Assembly (NCBI GenBank): GCA_014529385.2
Contig: CM043958.1
Location: 144,721,734-144,785,733 of the forward strand
Reading direction: 5' to 3'
Length of the DNA: 64,000 nt
Source: Adiantum capillus-veneris
Lineage: Eukaryota > Streptophyta > Polypodiopsida > Polypodiales > Pteridaceae
Part shown: in pieces, positions 22,977 through 35,511 of the stretch
How positions within the stretch are numbered: position 1 is the stretch's first letter
How the letters are laid out: the number at the start of each line of letters is the position of its first letter
The notes under the pieces: model-generated
Database searches by the model: none
What the model was told of the DNA's origin: nothing
Seen by the model: only the letters and a program-made list of their open reading frames with translations
Program-made: the position numbers and the translations under genes

Positions 22977-23640
22977 TGTTAGCTGCTCGGCTAACAAGAG
23001 CATCAAAAGGACATCATTCTTATTTTTATCCCCACTAATTGTATCACGACCTCATGTATTAATGAGAAATCCTATAAAATTTCAAAGCTGTTGTGTTATC
23101 ATTGATCGTCAAAGAGTGTAAAGGGGCCAAGGGCTTCCAAATTTGTAATTAAATGCAGTTTCTAAGACTTATTATTGAGCCCAATTAGTCATGGATCCAT
23201 TTCTTAAGCCTTGGCTAAGGTATAAAAGCCAATTTTTTAAACTTTTGGACCCAAGTTTTGGATAATGAAAGTGAGCGTACGCTGCAGTACAGTACTATGA
23301 GTTCTATATTTTTTCAAGCGCTCGTGTCTCTCTTGTGTAGTGTTGCATTGTGATTTTAAGCATACCAATGCGCTCACACGTGAAAGCTCTCTCTTTCTAT
23401 ATAAATTTCACGCGATGAAGTTGTGTTTTTAGTTGTGCGCATCTACAAGGTATTTTTATTCCCTACGCACAATACATGCATCTAAACTAAATTTTTGACT
23501 ATAGGATAGATAGAGCACGTCCTAAGAAATCTATAGATTGCTTTAGAGGCTGAAACCTTCCTACTCTGCATATTCTAGGTAGTAAGTTTCATCACATTTG
23601 GAGCATCGTAGCTATACAAAATCATCGAGTTATGAAGAAA
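22977..23640 (+). repeat. LTR of a Tat/Athila-like family, copy 1
   Basis: It begins with a 20-bp palindrome (TGTTAGC..GCTAACA). Long stretches align with 25185 onward: AGTGTAAAGGGGCCAA, GGCTTCCAAATTTGTAA and GTATAAAAGCCAATTTTT. The last may contain the TATA box (GTATAAAAG near 23219). Relative to copy 2 it lacks roughly 85 bp near its 3' part, and its right edge is unclear, with similarity fading between 23640 and 23720. Confidence 0.72.
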
Positions 23641-25184
23641 CCAAATTGGATTGCATTTCCATATCCCTTTCCAATGACACTCTATGAGACATATCAAATT
23701 GGCCCAGAAACCATCATTCAAGGATGTGTAGCAGCCATCCAATCTGGCTGGAATACAATTGTCAATTCCATTGGTAAAATGATGTAAGCTCAGGCATCTA
23801 GCTCCATTGCTAATCCATCATGAATTAATGATAGACTTTAGCAGACCGAGGTTGAGATAAAGAAGCTACGTGAGGAGAAGGCTGCCTAGTCATCTAGATA
23901 TCTAGCCCTGCAGATACAAGAACAACATCAAAGGCGAGAGAAGGAAGGACTTGACAAGAAGATCCATAAGCTCACATAGGAAAATTGAATAAGGATGGAG
24001 TCGAGAGAGGATGCTCAACAAGTTGTCGATCGCTTCCAAACACTTCAAAAGGCTAAAAGAGCAGACTACAAGGACCTATTCAAGACACATCAATTGACAA
24101 AAGAGGCTATTTTCCATAAATACATTTATCACTTTTTGGTATAGATTGTGGATAAGGATGGGGATTTATCTCTCAATGTGCCTGACCTTGAGAATTTTAT
24201 TGAGACAGTTTAGTTCGAGCTCAGAGAGAAACGATGTCAGTACAATACAACACTAGTTAATGAAGCCATCATGGAGTATATAGACAATCAGCAATATCCA
24301 TATGAAAATTATGAGGAAGATAATGATGATAATAAAACTCAGGATCAGAATCAACAAATCTAGAAGAAATCTGATGATGATGAGGATAGAACAAGTGGTC
24401 ACAATGCTGGTTCACCTGTCGGGGGTTTAATAACTGGGAGTACACCTCCAGATCAGGCTTCAAGTAGACCAGTTGAAGACCATGATCCACCAACTATAGA
24501 ACCTCAAGATCCACCTCAATAGGTAAGAGGACATGAAGGCTAGGGACATCATAGTTAAAACAAAGGGAAGGCTATATTAGTAGACACTGACTACACATCT
24601 AACCCTTATCACTCAATTGAGCGACTAGCATTGAGCAAAAGTCTACGGCAAGCTAAAAATCTTCAAATCTAGCACTTTTTGGATAATGATTTAGTCTACT
24701 CAGATCTAGAGAGATTTTAGATGTTTTATGTGGGAGCAAGACGGATAGTTGCAGACTGGAAGTCAGCCAGTTACCAACGACCAAGCAGTTTGTTAGCTAC
24801 CTGCACATCCTGCATGTGTCCAAGTACTAGAAAGAATTCCAGAATGGGACCTCACTTCTGATTACAAAGCGATTAATCCAACTGCTAAAGACTTAACCAC
24901 AACAAAACTCAAGTCACTAGGGCTTCAAGTGGAAATGCTGCTGCGTAACAAACCAACATACAAATGCATGACATATATTCCGTATCAATTGAAGGAGATG
25001 CTCGTACAAATGCAAAGTGCTAGTGGTGTTCTGGATTTGAGGGTGAAATCCTTATTAGAAAACAATGAAGCTAGTAGTAGAGGATCCAAAACCAAAATGA
25101 CTTTGTGGGAACAAGAAATGCAATTGAAGACTCTTTTCCACCTAGTAAGGGATATAAGGAAAATGATGTAGTAGGAGAATCAGA
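23641..25184 (+). pseudogene. Degraded internal region between two related LTRs
   Basis: Open pieces broken by many TAG and TGA codons. One part is coiled-coil-like and charged (LREEKAA, QIQEQHQRREKEGLDKK). Another is acidic and proline-rich around 24260-24520 (NYEEDNDDNKTQDQNQQ). At 24929-25171 there is an open 80-codon piece (MEMLLRNKPTYKCMTYIPYQ). None is recognisable. It is either the interior of a small non-autonomous LTR element or the gag of a tandem copy. Confidence 0.4.
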
Positions 25185-26143
25185 TGTTATCTACTCAGAT
25201 AACAAAGCTAGAAAAAGAGCATAAAAGGGAGACCACTCTCATTTTTTATGCCAATTGATTGTATTAAAATCCTTTGCATTAATGAGAAATCTCGCAAAGT
25301 CCAAAGCCGTTGTAATATTATTAATTGTCAATGAGTGTAAAGGGGCCAAAGGCTTCCAAATTTGTAACTTTATGCAATTCTTAAGCATTTTCATTGAGCC
25401 CGATTAGCTAGGAATCCATTCTCAAACCTTGGCTAAGGTATAAAAGCCAATTTTTGTAGCTATTGTCCTAATTTTTTGGATAATGAAAGTGAGTGTACGC
25501 TGCAGAAGCTTACTATGAGTCTATTGTTTTCTTCCACCCTTTGTGTCTCTCTTGTACGATGTTGCATTTCTATTCCAAGCATACCAACACGTTCACAGGT
25601 GAAATCTCTTCTATTTAACGTAAGTTTCTCACGATGAAAATGTGTTTTTAGTCGTGCCCATCTACAAGTTGTTTTTGCTCCCTATGCACAATACACACAC
25701 CAAAACTAGTTTTGGACCTTATGAATAGATAGAGCACATGTAGAGGAAGCCATAGAGTGCTTTGAACGCCAAAACTAACTGACCTAAAATAAATTGTTTA
25801 TCTTATGTGTGATTTTGTCCAAGTGTCAAAAATGACATTTGAGCACATGAGAGTGTTAAGGATACTCTGCTCATGCTAAACATTAAGTTTTTTTGCATTC
25901 AAAATCTCGTAGCTACACAAATATTTTTGGATAAGCTTGCGGTAAGGAAAGTTGCTTTTGATGTCACATTTGAGACCGATTTAGGTAGAAACCACTTAGA
26001 CTTGGGTCTTCCAAGAGATTAGCTATCTCTTGTAGCCTCTATGCACTAGCCGGGTCAGCTACGTCCCACGGATTGACAATTTTTATGTCCATGGTTCTTG
26101 CTTTGCTAGCATTGATATGGTGAGGCTTCACAGCCCCCTGACA
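25185..26143 (+). repeat. LTR of a Tat/Athila-like family, copy 2
   Basis: About 959 bp, from TGTTATC to CCCCCTGACA. It also begins with a 20-bp palindrome (TGTTATC..GATAACA) that differs from copy 1 by paired changes. A primer-site-like motif follows directly, so this is read as a 5' LTR. Confidence 0.7.
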
Positions 26144-26146
26144 TTT

Positions 26147-26164
26147 TGGCATCGTTGCTAAGGA
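26147..26164 (+). promoter_or_regulatory. Primer-binding-site-like motif (Athila/Tat type, degraded)
   Basis: TGGCATCGTTGCTAAGG resembles the TGGCGCCGTTGCCGGGG motif typical just inside the 5' LTR of plant Athila/Tat elements, with several transition-type changes. Its place three bases after the LTR end supports the call. Confidence 0.6.
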
Positions 26165-27217
26165 TGAGACAACCTAGACTAGAGAAAAACCCAAAGCATT
26201 TGCTTAAATTCCCATTATTTCCTCTAGTTTTGACTACAGTAAAACACTTTTATACTTTGTCATGGCTAAGAAGTGCTTGAGAGTAGGGATATTCGATAAG
26301 GACCTCAGGAGCTTTAGTTAGTAGGATTGACCAGGTAGGTAGAGGGTCCTTGAGACGTGCTAGTGGTTAGTAAGGACATCACCTAAGTAGAGAGTAGGGA
26401 TTTCAGACTGAAGGTTAAAGTTTCACTTTCTGCACTCCTTTTTCATGTTCAGTAGGAGTAGGGTAAGTAGAAAACTATTAGGATTGCATCTGATTTGGGG
26501 TGCACTGAGAAAACCATAAAAATTATCAGATCTATCTTAGGAACACCTAAGATAGAATGTGGGTTTTTGGGACTAAAACCAGGCAAGTGAACTTACAAAG
26601 TGATAGACCAACTTAAATAGACCCTTCCCATTGAGTTTGGACTCAATTGAATCACTAAAAGACCAAGTCCAACCCAAAACTAGAAAAAATAGCCAACTTC
26701 AGAGGAAATTAACAAAAGCAAGTCCATTTTGCTAAAAATTGAAACCAAGGTGTGGATAAATCCTAAAACTGGTGGGAAAACATATTTGTGAGGAAAAAAA
26801 TGCAAAAGGTAACTTTTTTGGCAAAGTTGTATATTAGGCACGCCAAAGATATAATTTTGACCAAAAGGGAAATTTTGTCAACTTTTCAATTCACTAGACT
26901 TAGTCTAACTAATGTGTAGCTCTTGAGAAATTTTGAACAAGTTTGGAGCTGTATAGGGGGGAAAATCACCAAAAGAACAGAAACCTTCACCACAAGACCA
27001 AAACGGGTGACAAAAAACTAGAAAACAATCCAAACATTGTTCAACTCATTGAACAAGCTTGCAATTACACACAGAAACCTACACAAGTCACATTAGGCAA
27101 AAACAAGTTGAAACAGTGAAGATTTATCTTAGGCGCGCCAAAGAGAAATATCTCACCAGAAAGACAATTTTGTCATTTTGACACCGCGGTCATCTTGGTA
27201 AGGCTGCGGGGATCACA
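26165..27217 (+). other. 5' leader of the Tat/Athila-like element
   Basis: Non-coding, AT-rich leader with three palindromic CTTAGG..CCTAAG motifs about 295 bp apart (26533, 26831, 27125). It is interrupted by the copia insertion at 27218 and resumes at 32413. No ORF of note. Confidence 0.5.
26533..27144. repeat. Three CTTAGG..CCTAAG palindromes at about 295-bp spacing
   Basis: Copies at 26533-26554 (TATCTTAGGAACACCTAAGA core), 26831-26852 (ATTAGGCACGCCAAAGAT core) and 27125-27144 (TATCTTAGGCGCGCCAAAGA). A seventh copy, CATCTTAGATGTGCCTAAGA, is at 32462-32481, just past the copia insertion. The spacer sequences between copies do not look repeated by eye. Confidence 0.55.
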
Positions 27218-27444
27218 TGTTGGAATTAGGGTTGCAGAGAAACACACACAGCTTGGAGAAGATGAGGGAAGCTCAAGGCACACAATAGAGAGTGTGTTAC
27301 TAGGTGTGCAATGGAAAGATAGATAGCCCTAGAGTGATGGGCGTATATACAATGCACGGCGAAAAAAACCTCCTAAAGAGGGAAAAAATGCCCCGGCGGT
27401 CCTAGTGTGTTCACACACATCACTACCACATGTATATGGTAACA
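27218..27444 (-). repeat. 3' LTR of copia copy B
   Basis: TGTTGGAATTAGGG..GTATATGGTAACA, on the left in plus coordinates because the element lies on the minus strand. Target duplication TCACA lies directly to its left. Confidence 0.95.
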
Positions 27445-30400
27445 AATACCCCTTGGAGTGATGCGGTGAACGAGAGGTGGCACATGAGTAAAGGGAAGTG
27501 CCATGCCCTGAGGACAGGATCGGTCCACAAAGGGGAGTAAACCCAAAGCTTTGCGGAAAGCTTCAAGCTTCTCATGAGACAATGCCTTTGTGAAAAAATT
27601 TGCAAGGTTGTCCTGTGTTGGCACATAAGCCAAGTTGATCTCTCCTGCTGAGAGCCTCTCCCTTACATAGTGGAAATGCACCTCAATGTGCTTTGTGCGA
27701 GCATGAAAAACTAGGTTCCTCGCAACTGCCAATGCGCTCTGACTGTCAGTGTAGATAGTGTTGGCAGTGTCCTGTCCAACACCCAAATCAGCCATAAGGG
27801 GTCAGAGTCATACACACTCAACCGTAGATGTGAAGACTGCCCTGTACTCAGCCTCACAACTCGAAGTGGCCACAGTAGGTTGCTTCTTGCTCAACCATGA
27901 TATACATGAACTTCCAAGCATGAAACAAAAACCTGATGTGGACACTCGCATGTCAAAACAACCAGCCCAATCTGAATCCGAAAAAGCATGTAAGTCTGGC
28001 GGCAATGATCCCCCCTTGGGATAAAACAAGCCAAGATGTAAAGTGCCACTAAGGTAGCGGAAAATCCTCTTGACAGCCTGCCAATGCTTAGACCTTGGGC
28101 TATGCATAAATCTGCTGACCTGTGAGACTGCAAATTGAATATCTGGCCTCGTGTTGCATACATAAATGAGGCAGCCAACAGCAGTTTGGTAAAGAGTGAC
28201 ATCAGCAGGATCGCCAGCATCATGTAGAATCAACTTCAAACCTGTTTCCATGGGAGTGGCAATAGGTTTGCAATCCTCAAGTCCAAACTTACATAGCAAT
28301 GTCTCTATGTAACTTTTCTGACACAAGGCAATACCACCATCACATGCTTAAACTGTATACCCAAGTAATGCTGCAACAGCCCCAAATCTTTCATCTTGAA
28401 AGTAGCATTCAAATCAGCCTTAAATTCAGCAATATGTCTCTCATTTGGTCCAGTGATCAGCAAATCATCAACATAAAGAACCACGATGAGAAATACATCA
28501 CCCTCACGCTTTACATACAATGTGCATTCTGTTGGACTGTTACGAAAGCCTTGTTTGACCAAATGAGTGTCAGCTTTCTCATACCAAGCACGAGGAGATT
28601 GCTTCAACCCATACAAAGCCTTGTTACGTTCGCACACTTTGTCCTCTTGTCCTTTTATGACAAAACCGCAAGGCTGCGTTACATAAACTTCCTCAAATAT
28701 GTCACCATTCAAGAAAGCAGTAACAATGTCTGATTGATGTACATCCCAACCAAAATGAGCTGCCAATGCACATAGAAAATGCACAGTAGTCATACGACAA
28801 GCGGGAGAAAAAGTCTCTTCATAATCTATGCCTTTTTGCTGTGCATAACCCTTTGCGACAAGTCGAGCCTTATGGCAATCGATCTCACCATCCGGCTTGC
28901 GTTTCAACTTGTAAACCCACTTCGTACCAATGGCCTTTTTGCCAGGAGGCAAATCACATAAAGTCCATGTGTCATTTTCTATAAGTGCATCATATTCTGA
29001 TTGCATGGCAGCCATCCAATTTTTTGAATTCTGTGCTTCATCAAAAGACAGAGGCTCCTCAACATCATGTAAGCTAGACACAGCCAAAGCATAACAATCT
29101 AATGCATAAGATGCATGGCGAGAGCCTGAACGAGTACGACTAGACAAAGGTGCATCCAATTTACTGTCACGCAAAGTGTGCACCAGCCATTTTGGCATAC
29201 CTCTAGCCTGTTCATTTTCAGCCCTTTCCTCATCAAGTACATCATGTACATCTGCATCAGTAATAGGCTGATCTAAAACATTTTCAAAAACCCCCATAGG
29301 CTGTACATTTGCCTCATTGGAACTTACATTCGTATTTCCACCACTGAAAAGAGGCAACAAAGTGTCATAAATGTCCTTTGAGCTTACATTACTGTCTCTA
29401 GTACATGACAGCAAGGGCTGAACTGAATCTTCCACAACACTACATCCCGAGAAACCAGAATACGTTTTGTTTGCGGATGATACAACCTGTAACCTTTTCT
29501 TTCAACACTATAACCAACAAAGATACATTTGACAGCCTTATCATCCAATTTTTTGTGCTGCACTTGTGGCACCAAAGCATATGCCAAACAGCCAAAAACA
29601 CGCATGTGCTCAATAGAAGGTTTTCTATCATGCCATGCTTCATATGGAGTAATAGACTGCAAAGCTTTCGTAGGACACCACTATAGTACATAAGTGGCAC
29701 ACATGATGGCCTCAAGCCAAAAAGAATGCGGTAAAGCATGACTTTTGACCATACATCGTGCCATTTCCGTCAGTGACTTGTTTTTCCTCTCAGCAACACC
29801 ATTTTGATGAGGTGTATAAGGCACTGTACATTGGTGTTTTGTCCCACGACTAGCCAGAAATGCATTAAATTCATGAGACATACACTCCCCCCCTCGATCG
29901 GAACAGAGGGTGCCCATAGTACATTTCGAGACATTTTCAGCCATAGCCAAAAATTGTTTGAAGCACATAAAAACTTCGGACTTCGCTTTAAGCGGAAATG
30001 CCCATGCATGCCTGGAGTAGTCATCAATGAAAGTCACAAAGTACAGGTAATTGCCCAAGGACGAAGTTTGCATGGGCCCACAAACATCACTATGCACAAG
30101 CTGCAACCTCCATGTGGCCCGAACTGAACCATCCTTTGGAAACTTAGAACGCTGCATCTTACCCAAAATACACCCTTCACAAACATGTTTGACAGGTGCT
30201 TCAAGAGGCGGCAAAGAAGCAACCATATCAGATTTCTGCAAATGCAGCAAACTGGCAAAATTCAGATGACCAAAACGTGCATGCCAAAGTTTTGCATCTG
30301 AAATAACCCTTGAATCTCCAACAGCATTTGCAAAATTTTGTCCACACTTGTCATACAAAGTGAGCTTATACAGCCCACGGTACAAAAGCCCAGATGCAAC

Positions 30401-31822
30401 AATTTCATCACCAAAACTGAGATCATGAACTGTACATCTGTCATCCACAAATTTGACTACAAGTCCAAGTCTAGCAAGTGCGGATACAGACAAGAGATTC
30501 TTCTTGATCCCAGGTACATAAAGTGCATCAACAAGTGTGAAAGAACTGCCATTAGCAGCAGTAAGCACAATCTTTCCAACTCCCTGAACTGGATAAGAGG
30601 CATTGTTGGCACAAGTGACTGAATTCCCATGAGGAACAGACTCGAGAGAGGTAAACAATTCACGATGTGAGGTAATGTGCTTTGTAGCACCACTGTCGAA
30701 ATACCACACATGTGAATCTGCAGCAACGGACAAGCATGCATCATGGACAGCAAGATTGTAAGTGCACTCTGTGCTAAATGCTCATTCTGCATCAACATCA
30801 GCATTACAGTCTGCTTTCACAGAAGACTCAACAATGGCTGCATTTGTAGTGGAACCAGCATTTGCAGTGGAACCACCCTCTTTCTTCTTAGCCTCTTTGG
30901 CCTTCAACTTAGGACAAGACTTGATCAAGTGATCATTAGCTTTACAATAATGGCAACGCATCTTCTTTTTGCCCTTATCACCAGAATTTCCAGACGAAGT
31001 GCTGCCAGCAGAAGCATTAGGAATATAATTTTTGCCACTTGCAGCAGAACCATAAGAAGTGGCTGCATTGCTGTTACCACCCTTTCTTTGAGAAGCAATA
31101 AAAGCCTGTTCAAATGCACGCTGTCTAGTCCTGTTTTTTCTGGAAAGTGACTCTTGCAACAGCAATGTGCATAATGCATCAAACTTGACAACTTCTGGAT
31201 TTCCTTGGGTCATAAGTCTCGAAGTACTAGCAAAAGTCTGGTAGGAATTTGGTAAGGCATCAAGAACAGTCTGCACAAGGGAACTGTCTGAAATGACTTC
31301 ACCTGCAGAAATAAGCTTCTCATTGATATCCTTGACACTAGCAAGGAAAGTGTGCATATCATCTTCCTCATGCATAATCTTCGACTCCAGCTCTTTACGC
31401 AGCAAAGCAATATCTTCCTCATTGCGGCTTGCATAAAGACCTGCTAAAATATCCCAAGCCTATTTTGCAGATTTTGCTGAATGGATGTGAGGAACAATGG
31501 TGCGCTTCATAGACAACGCAATCAATGCATGAGCCTGCGCATCCTTAACATCTCAACGAGCTTGTTCTGCCGTAGGTAAAACAACTCTAATAGCTACAAT
31601 CCTTGCAGCAAGACCTGCAACATCCTCAACATCGCCTACATTCTCAGAACCATGACGTACATCAATGCCCTGCACAATGTTCCAGAGACCCTTTGACACA
31701 AGAACATGTTGCATCATATAAGCCCACATACGGTAGTTGTCCCCATCCAACCTGTCCTCAGCAGCAAACATCTTGAACACATCTGTGTTGTTGTTGTCAG
31801 CCATGGTAAATGCTGCACCTGA
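27445..31822 (-). pseudogene. copia gag-pol polyprotein, copy B (multiply disrupted)
   Basis: Gag starts at about 31803 (MADNNNTDVFKMFAAEDRL). Seen in order: the gag domain; zinc knuckle CHYCKANDHLIKSC; protease WYFDSGATKHIT; GAG-pre-integrase LWHARFGHLNFASLL; integrase core (LVHSDVCGPM, CSDRGGECMS, PHQNGVAERKNKS); RT (KARLVAKGYAQQ, VTAFLNGDIF, LYVDDLLITG); RNase H (FSDSDWAGC, SSCEAEYRA, YTDSQSAL). Nonsense codons: TGA 31553-31555 (Trp in copy A), TAG 31460-31462 (Gln in copy A), TGA 30782-30784 (Trp in copy A), TAG 29681-29683, and two TGA near 27800. The frame shifts near 29440 and 28330. The product would be a single polyprotein if intact. Confidence 0.93.
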
Positions 31823-32171
31823 TGTGAAAACTGCCCGAAAATAGGAGAAACGGAGCGGGAACAACCTGTGCTATATAGCACAAACCGTAGAAGACTATAA
31901 GGCACCTGTTATGCAGAAAACGGCACTGACAGAAATTTTGCACAAAATGACGAAATAGCTTGTGCAGTACTGCCTGTAGTGGAAACGGAGGCCGAAATGA
32001 GCCCAAATCAAAATTCTGAGCTGCAAACGCTCGCCAAAGCTCACCTGCAAAATGAGCCAAAATCAAAATATTTGTCGAGCTGCGAACGCTCGCCAAAGCT
32101 CAGTGCAATCGGAGAAAGTGAGCAGGCGTGTGCTGGAGCAGCTGGCGACTAAGCCCGGGAGGACGTGACCT

Positions 32172-32183
32172 GCTCTGATACCA
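32172..32183 (-). promoter_or_regulatory. Primer-binding site for initiator tRNA-Met
   Basis: The minus strand reads TGGTATCAGAGC, two bases inside the 5' LTR of copia copy B. Confidence 0.9.
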
Positions 32184-32185
32184 AT

Positions 32186-32412
32186 TGTTGGAATTAGGGT
32201 TGCAGAGAAACACACACAGCTTGGAGAAGACGAGGGAGGCTCAAGGCAGACAATAGAGAGTGTGTTACTAGGTGTGCAATGGAAAGATAGATAGCCCTAG
32301 AGTGATGGGCGTATATGCAATGCACGGGGAAAAAAACCTTCTAAAGAGGGAAAAAATGCCATGGCGGTCCTAGTGTGTTCACACACATCACTACCACATG
32401 TATATGGTAACA
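32186..32412 (-). repeat. 5' LTR of copia copy B
   Basis: 227 bp, same ends as the 3' LTR. It is followed on the right by the second copy of the TCACA target duplication. Confidence 0.95.
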
Positions 32413-33552
32413 TCACATCCAAGTGATAAAAGTTGAAATTTCTCCCATAAAGAGGTGTAGCCATCTTAGATGTGCCTAAGATAATCTGTGCAAAATTTTA
32501 TGGCTCGGACACTCTAATTGCAACTAGTGATTGGTGAAAGGAATTGTGTGATATTTTGCGACTTAGGATTAAAAATTGCGGAATCACATACAGTTTGAGT
32601 GCTGGTGTGCAAGAAATTGCGACTTGGTGATAAGAAGTTAGACAAGGAGTGAAAGCACAATGCGTACTATCAAAGACAACTCTCTACGTTTGAAGTATTT
32701 GTTCAATTAAGTTGCTTGAATCTATATGTGAACTTAAGATCTAGTAAGATTTTGGAAATTTGCGTAGCATAGGAGAGAATAGGATTAGAGCATCCATAGA
32801 AGAGAGCGTAGATCAAGGGAGGCCTTTAGAAACTATTGTGAAAGAAGTGTGTGACATTTACTCTGACTCAAGCTCCAAGATGTCTCCTTATTGGACTCAA
32901 TCAAGAGGTGGACCTCCCTCAAGCTCAAACATACCTTGACCTTCTTCAAAATCAACAAGTAAGGAGTTTGCAGTAAGACTAGACAACCATACCATCGAGT
33001 TTGAAGAAGAGGTTAGGGTAAACAAGCAGGATAACTCCTACATGGACTGAAACATGGTAGAATCCTTATTCAATAGACAAATGGGGATTGGAAGTTGATA
33101 CTCTAATTCCAAACAAGGGTGTGAAAGAAGGACCACCGGTGCTCGAATTAGAAGGATATGACTTGATAGAGACCAAACCTTTGAAACATATACCCACGAA
33201 CAACCCTAGGCTGTGAGTCTATTGTTGGAAAGCCAACAATGTCATGGATCTAATCTGGACTACCCATGCCAAACCAGGACAATTCACACCCTTGAAGATA
33301 GTGTATATTTTTCAAGATCAAAGAGAAGGGCTTATCATAACTGTTAGTTCATTTTTTTAGGAATTGCAGTAACAATGATTTTGTTGTGATGACTGCAAAT
33401 GAGCTAGAACAGACCAAACATTATGGACACTCAATTTGACAAGTTATTACGTGAAAAATAATCGAAACAAAACAAAACGTAGGGCCAAATGAGAGGACCT
33501 ATGATAGTATGGCCAATCATAGAGGAAGCACAGCCAGGGGCAATCACCTCAA
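32413..33552 (+). pseudogene. Tat/Athila-like leader and gag start, broken off by a gypsy LTR
   Basis: Continues the element interrupted by copia copy B. The first part is leader-like. From about 33000 there are degraded open stretches. The final 102 bp, 33451-33552, encode the same gag segment as 55269 onward (GPNERTYDSMANHRGS). The gag is cut by the LTR that starts at 33553. Confidence 0.55.
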
Positions 33553-35152
33553 TGTAATGAAATTGGCCTATTTAATTTGAGAGTAGCGGAAATTAATGAT
33601 AGTACTTTTGAGAAATGACTTTGTGAGCATAGCGGGTGAACATAACTGAAGATAGCAACATAATCATAAGAATTAGTTAACTTGGCATGAACAATACTTT
33701 TGCAAGAGAGAGAATTTAGAGAACATGACAACAGTTGAGTACCGGATTTATGTGGAGCCGGTCCCCCCTCCAATAGGCATTTGTATTATGATTTCTCCCA
33801 TTAAGAGAGACTTGTTACAATACAATCTTTGTGTTCCTTGTGACCTAGGTGATGCAATGAAGATGGAAAGCTTCATGCATCACAAACATAACATAAACTT
33901 GAAGAAAGCTTTAACTATCCCAAGCCTCAGTCCCAAGACCTCAAACACCTTCAAAGGTGGAGAGAGCTAGCAGGGAATGAGGGTAGGGAAGAGGAAGAAG
34001 AAACATTTCATAGGAGAAAGAATTAGTTCCTCACTTATCATAACTCTTGTTGCTAGAATACATAATAGCATAGTGATGAAGAAGAAGGAGATGGCAAGCT
34101 TAAGCATTGAAGCATGGCTCTTGGTTGGATTTTCACTCCATATCCAAGAGTGTTGGTGTAGGCTCTCAACATCTACTTGCTTGGAGAAGGAGAGGGAGTT
34201 CTTACACTTTGCATAGCACACAATGAGAGTGTTTGTGAGTGTGTGTGGGTGAGTATACCCCCTAAGCAACCCCCTTGTAGCTCATGCTTGAAGCTCATTG
34301 GACCCCTCCAGGCCTAGCCAATCATAAGCAGGAGGCATTACAAGCAGCAAGGGTAGCCTTGAGACAAGTGTCCCCCTTTCCCCTTTGAGAGAGAGGGCTA
34401 GATAAATGCTAAATCAATTAATTAAATCTCCTAAATTATCATTGGACCCCTTGGGTGGCCAACCAATAGGCTTCAGGCACACCATGAGAGCAACATGAGG
34501 AGGAACTTGACAAGTGTCTCTTTTGCTTTCTTTGTACCATGCATGCCTTGTGTGAGTGTGTGGGTGTTCTCTCTCATCCCCCATCATGTAGGGCTCTCCC
34601 CCTCCTTGCAGGGATTGAATCTTTGACTTTTTGACACCTCAAGCCCCTCATGTATAGGCCCAGTTCCCACCACAAGCTTGGCTCATAAGCACTTTAAGCT
34701 TGGGCTAGGTTCTCACCTCAAGTGCAACCCTATCATCTCAAGCATGTCAAGCACCTCAAGAATCTCAATAATTAAGCACCTCAATCATCAAGCACCTCAA
34801 GCACCTTAGTGATCAAGCATGACAAGCAGGACAAGCACCTCGAGCTGGGGTCTGGTTCCCGCGCCTCAAGGTCAGCCCTAGCTTACCTAAGGTCAAAGGA
34901 CTTTTACACACATTATTGGAGGTCTTCAATGAATCTAACCCTAAGGTCTTATGCTCTATTTGTTAGCCTTGCTCTTTGATAGACCATCTCTCATTTGGGC
35001 CCCTTTACCATTGGCCCCGTGTTGAGATAGATCTATAAGCACATGTCTATATCTTAACACTTGTTCCCGTTTATTCTCCCACATTAAGTGATCAATTTAA
35101 TATGAGAAAATCATTTGGGTTGGTTAGATATTAGATATTAGATTTTATGACA
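33553..35152 (-). repeat. Chromovirus-family 3' LTR (1600 bp)
   Basis: Starts TGTAATGAAATTGGCC and ends TTTTATGACA in plus orientation. A polypurine tract (AAGAGAGAGGTAA on the minus strand, 35153-35165) directly adjoins its inner edge, so this is the 3' LTR of the minus-strand element that follows. It has the same family features as the LTRs at 2704 and 59830. Confidence 0.88.
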
Positions 35153-35511
35153 TTACCTCTCTCTTGAAATCATAGTCGTCCTCGACTATGAGGGAGAAGA
35201 GATAAAGCCTTAGTCATTAGTCAATTTTACTTAGCGGATAGAGGATCCCTTTTTACCCTACGACATCTTTCCAAGATGGATGACTAATCCATTTGGTGCT
35301 TGGGAGACATAGCTGCCGCAAGCATGTCTGCTCTTTAGTCCATTTCATTCTCCCAAAGTAGAGTGACAAATTCTACTTGGTGTTTGAGAGACGTCGTCAT
35401 CACAAACATGATTCTAAGCATGTATACTAGTTAAATTTGTGCACAATTAAAAAGAGGACTAGTCTTATAAGACAAAAACATGAGTCATTTAAAAGAAATT
35501 TGTACATTTGC
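35153..35511 (-). promoter_or_regulatory. Polypurine tract and 3' untranslated internal region
   Basis: The polypurine tract at 35153-35165 is followed (in plus direction) by non-coding sequence homologous to 4289-4580. An additional 80-bp segment here (..GACTATGAGGGAGAAGAG..) is deleted in the copy at 4288. Confidence 0.75.

Larger units (their letters stand above)
27218..32412 (-). mobile_element. Complete Ty1/copia element (copy B)
   Basis: 5195 bp with two 227-bp LTRs and a perfect 5-bp target duplication, TCACA (27213-27217 and 32413-32417). By eye the LTRs differ at about 8 of 227 positions, so the copy is fairly old. All copia domains are present on the minus strand, but the polyprotein has several nonsense codons and frameshifts. 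It is the best reference copy for the truncated copy A (6456-8886) and the divergent copy at 57018-59309. Confidence 0.96.
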
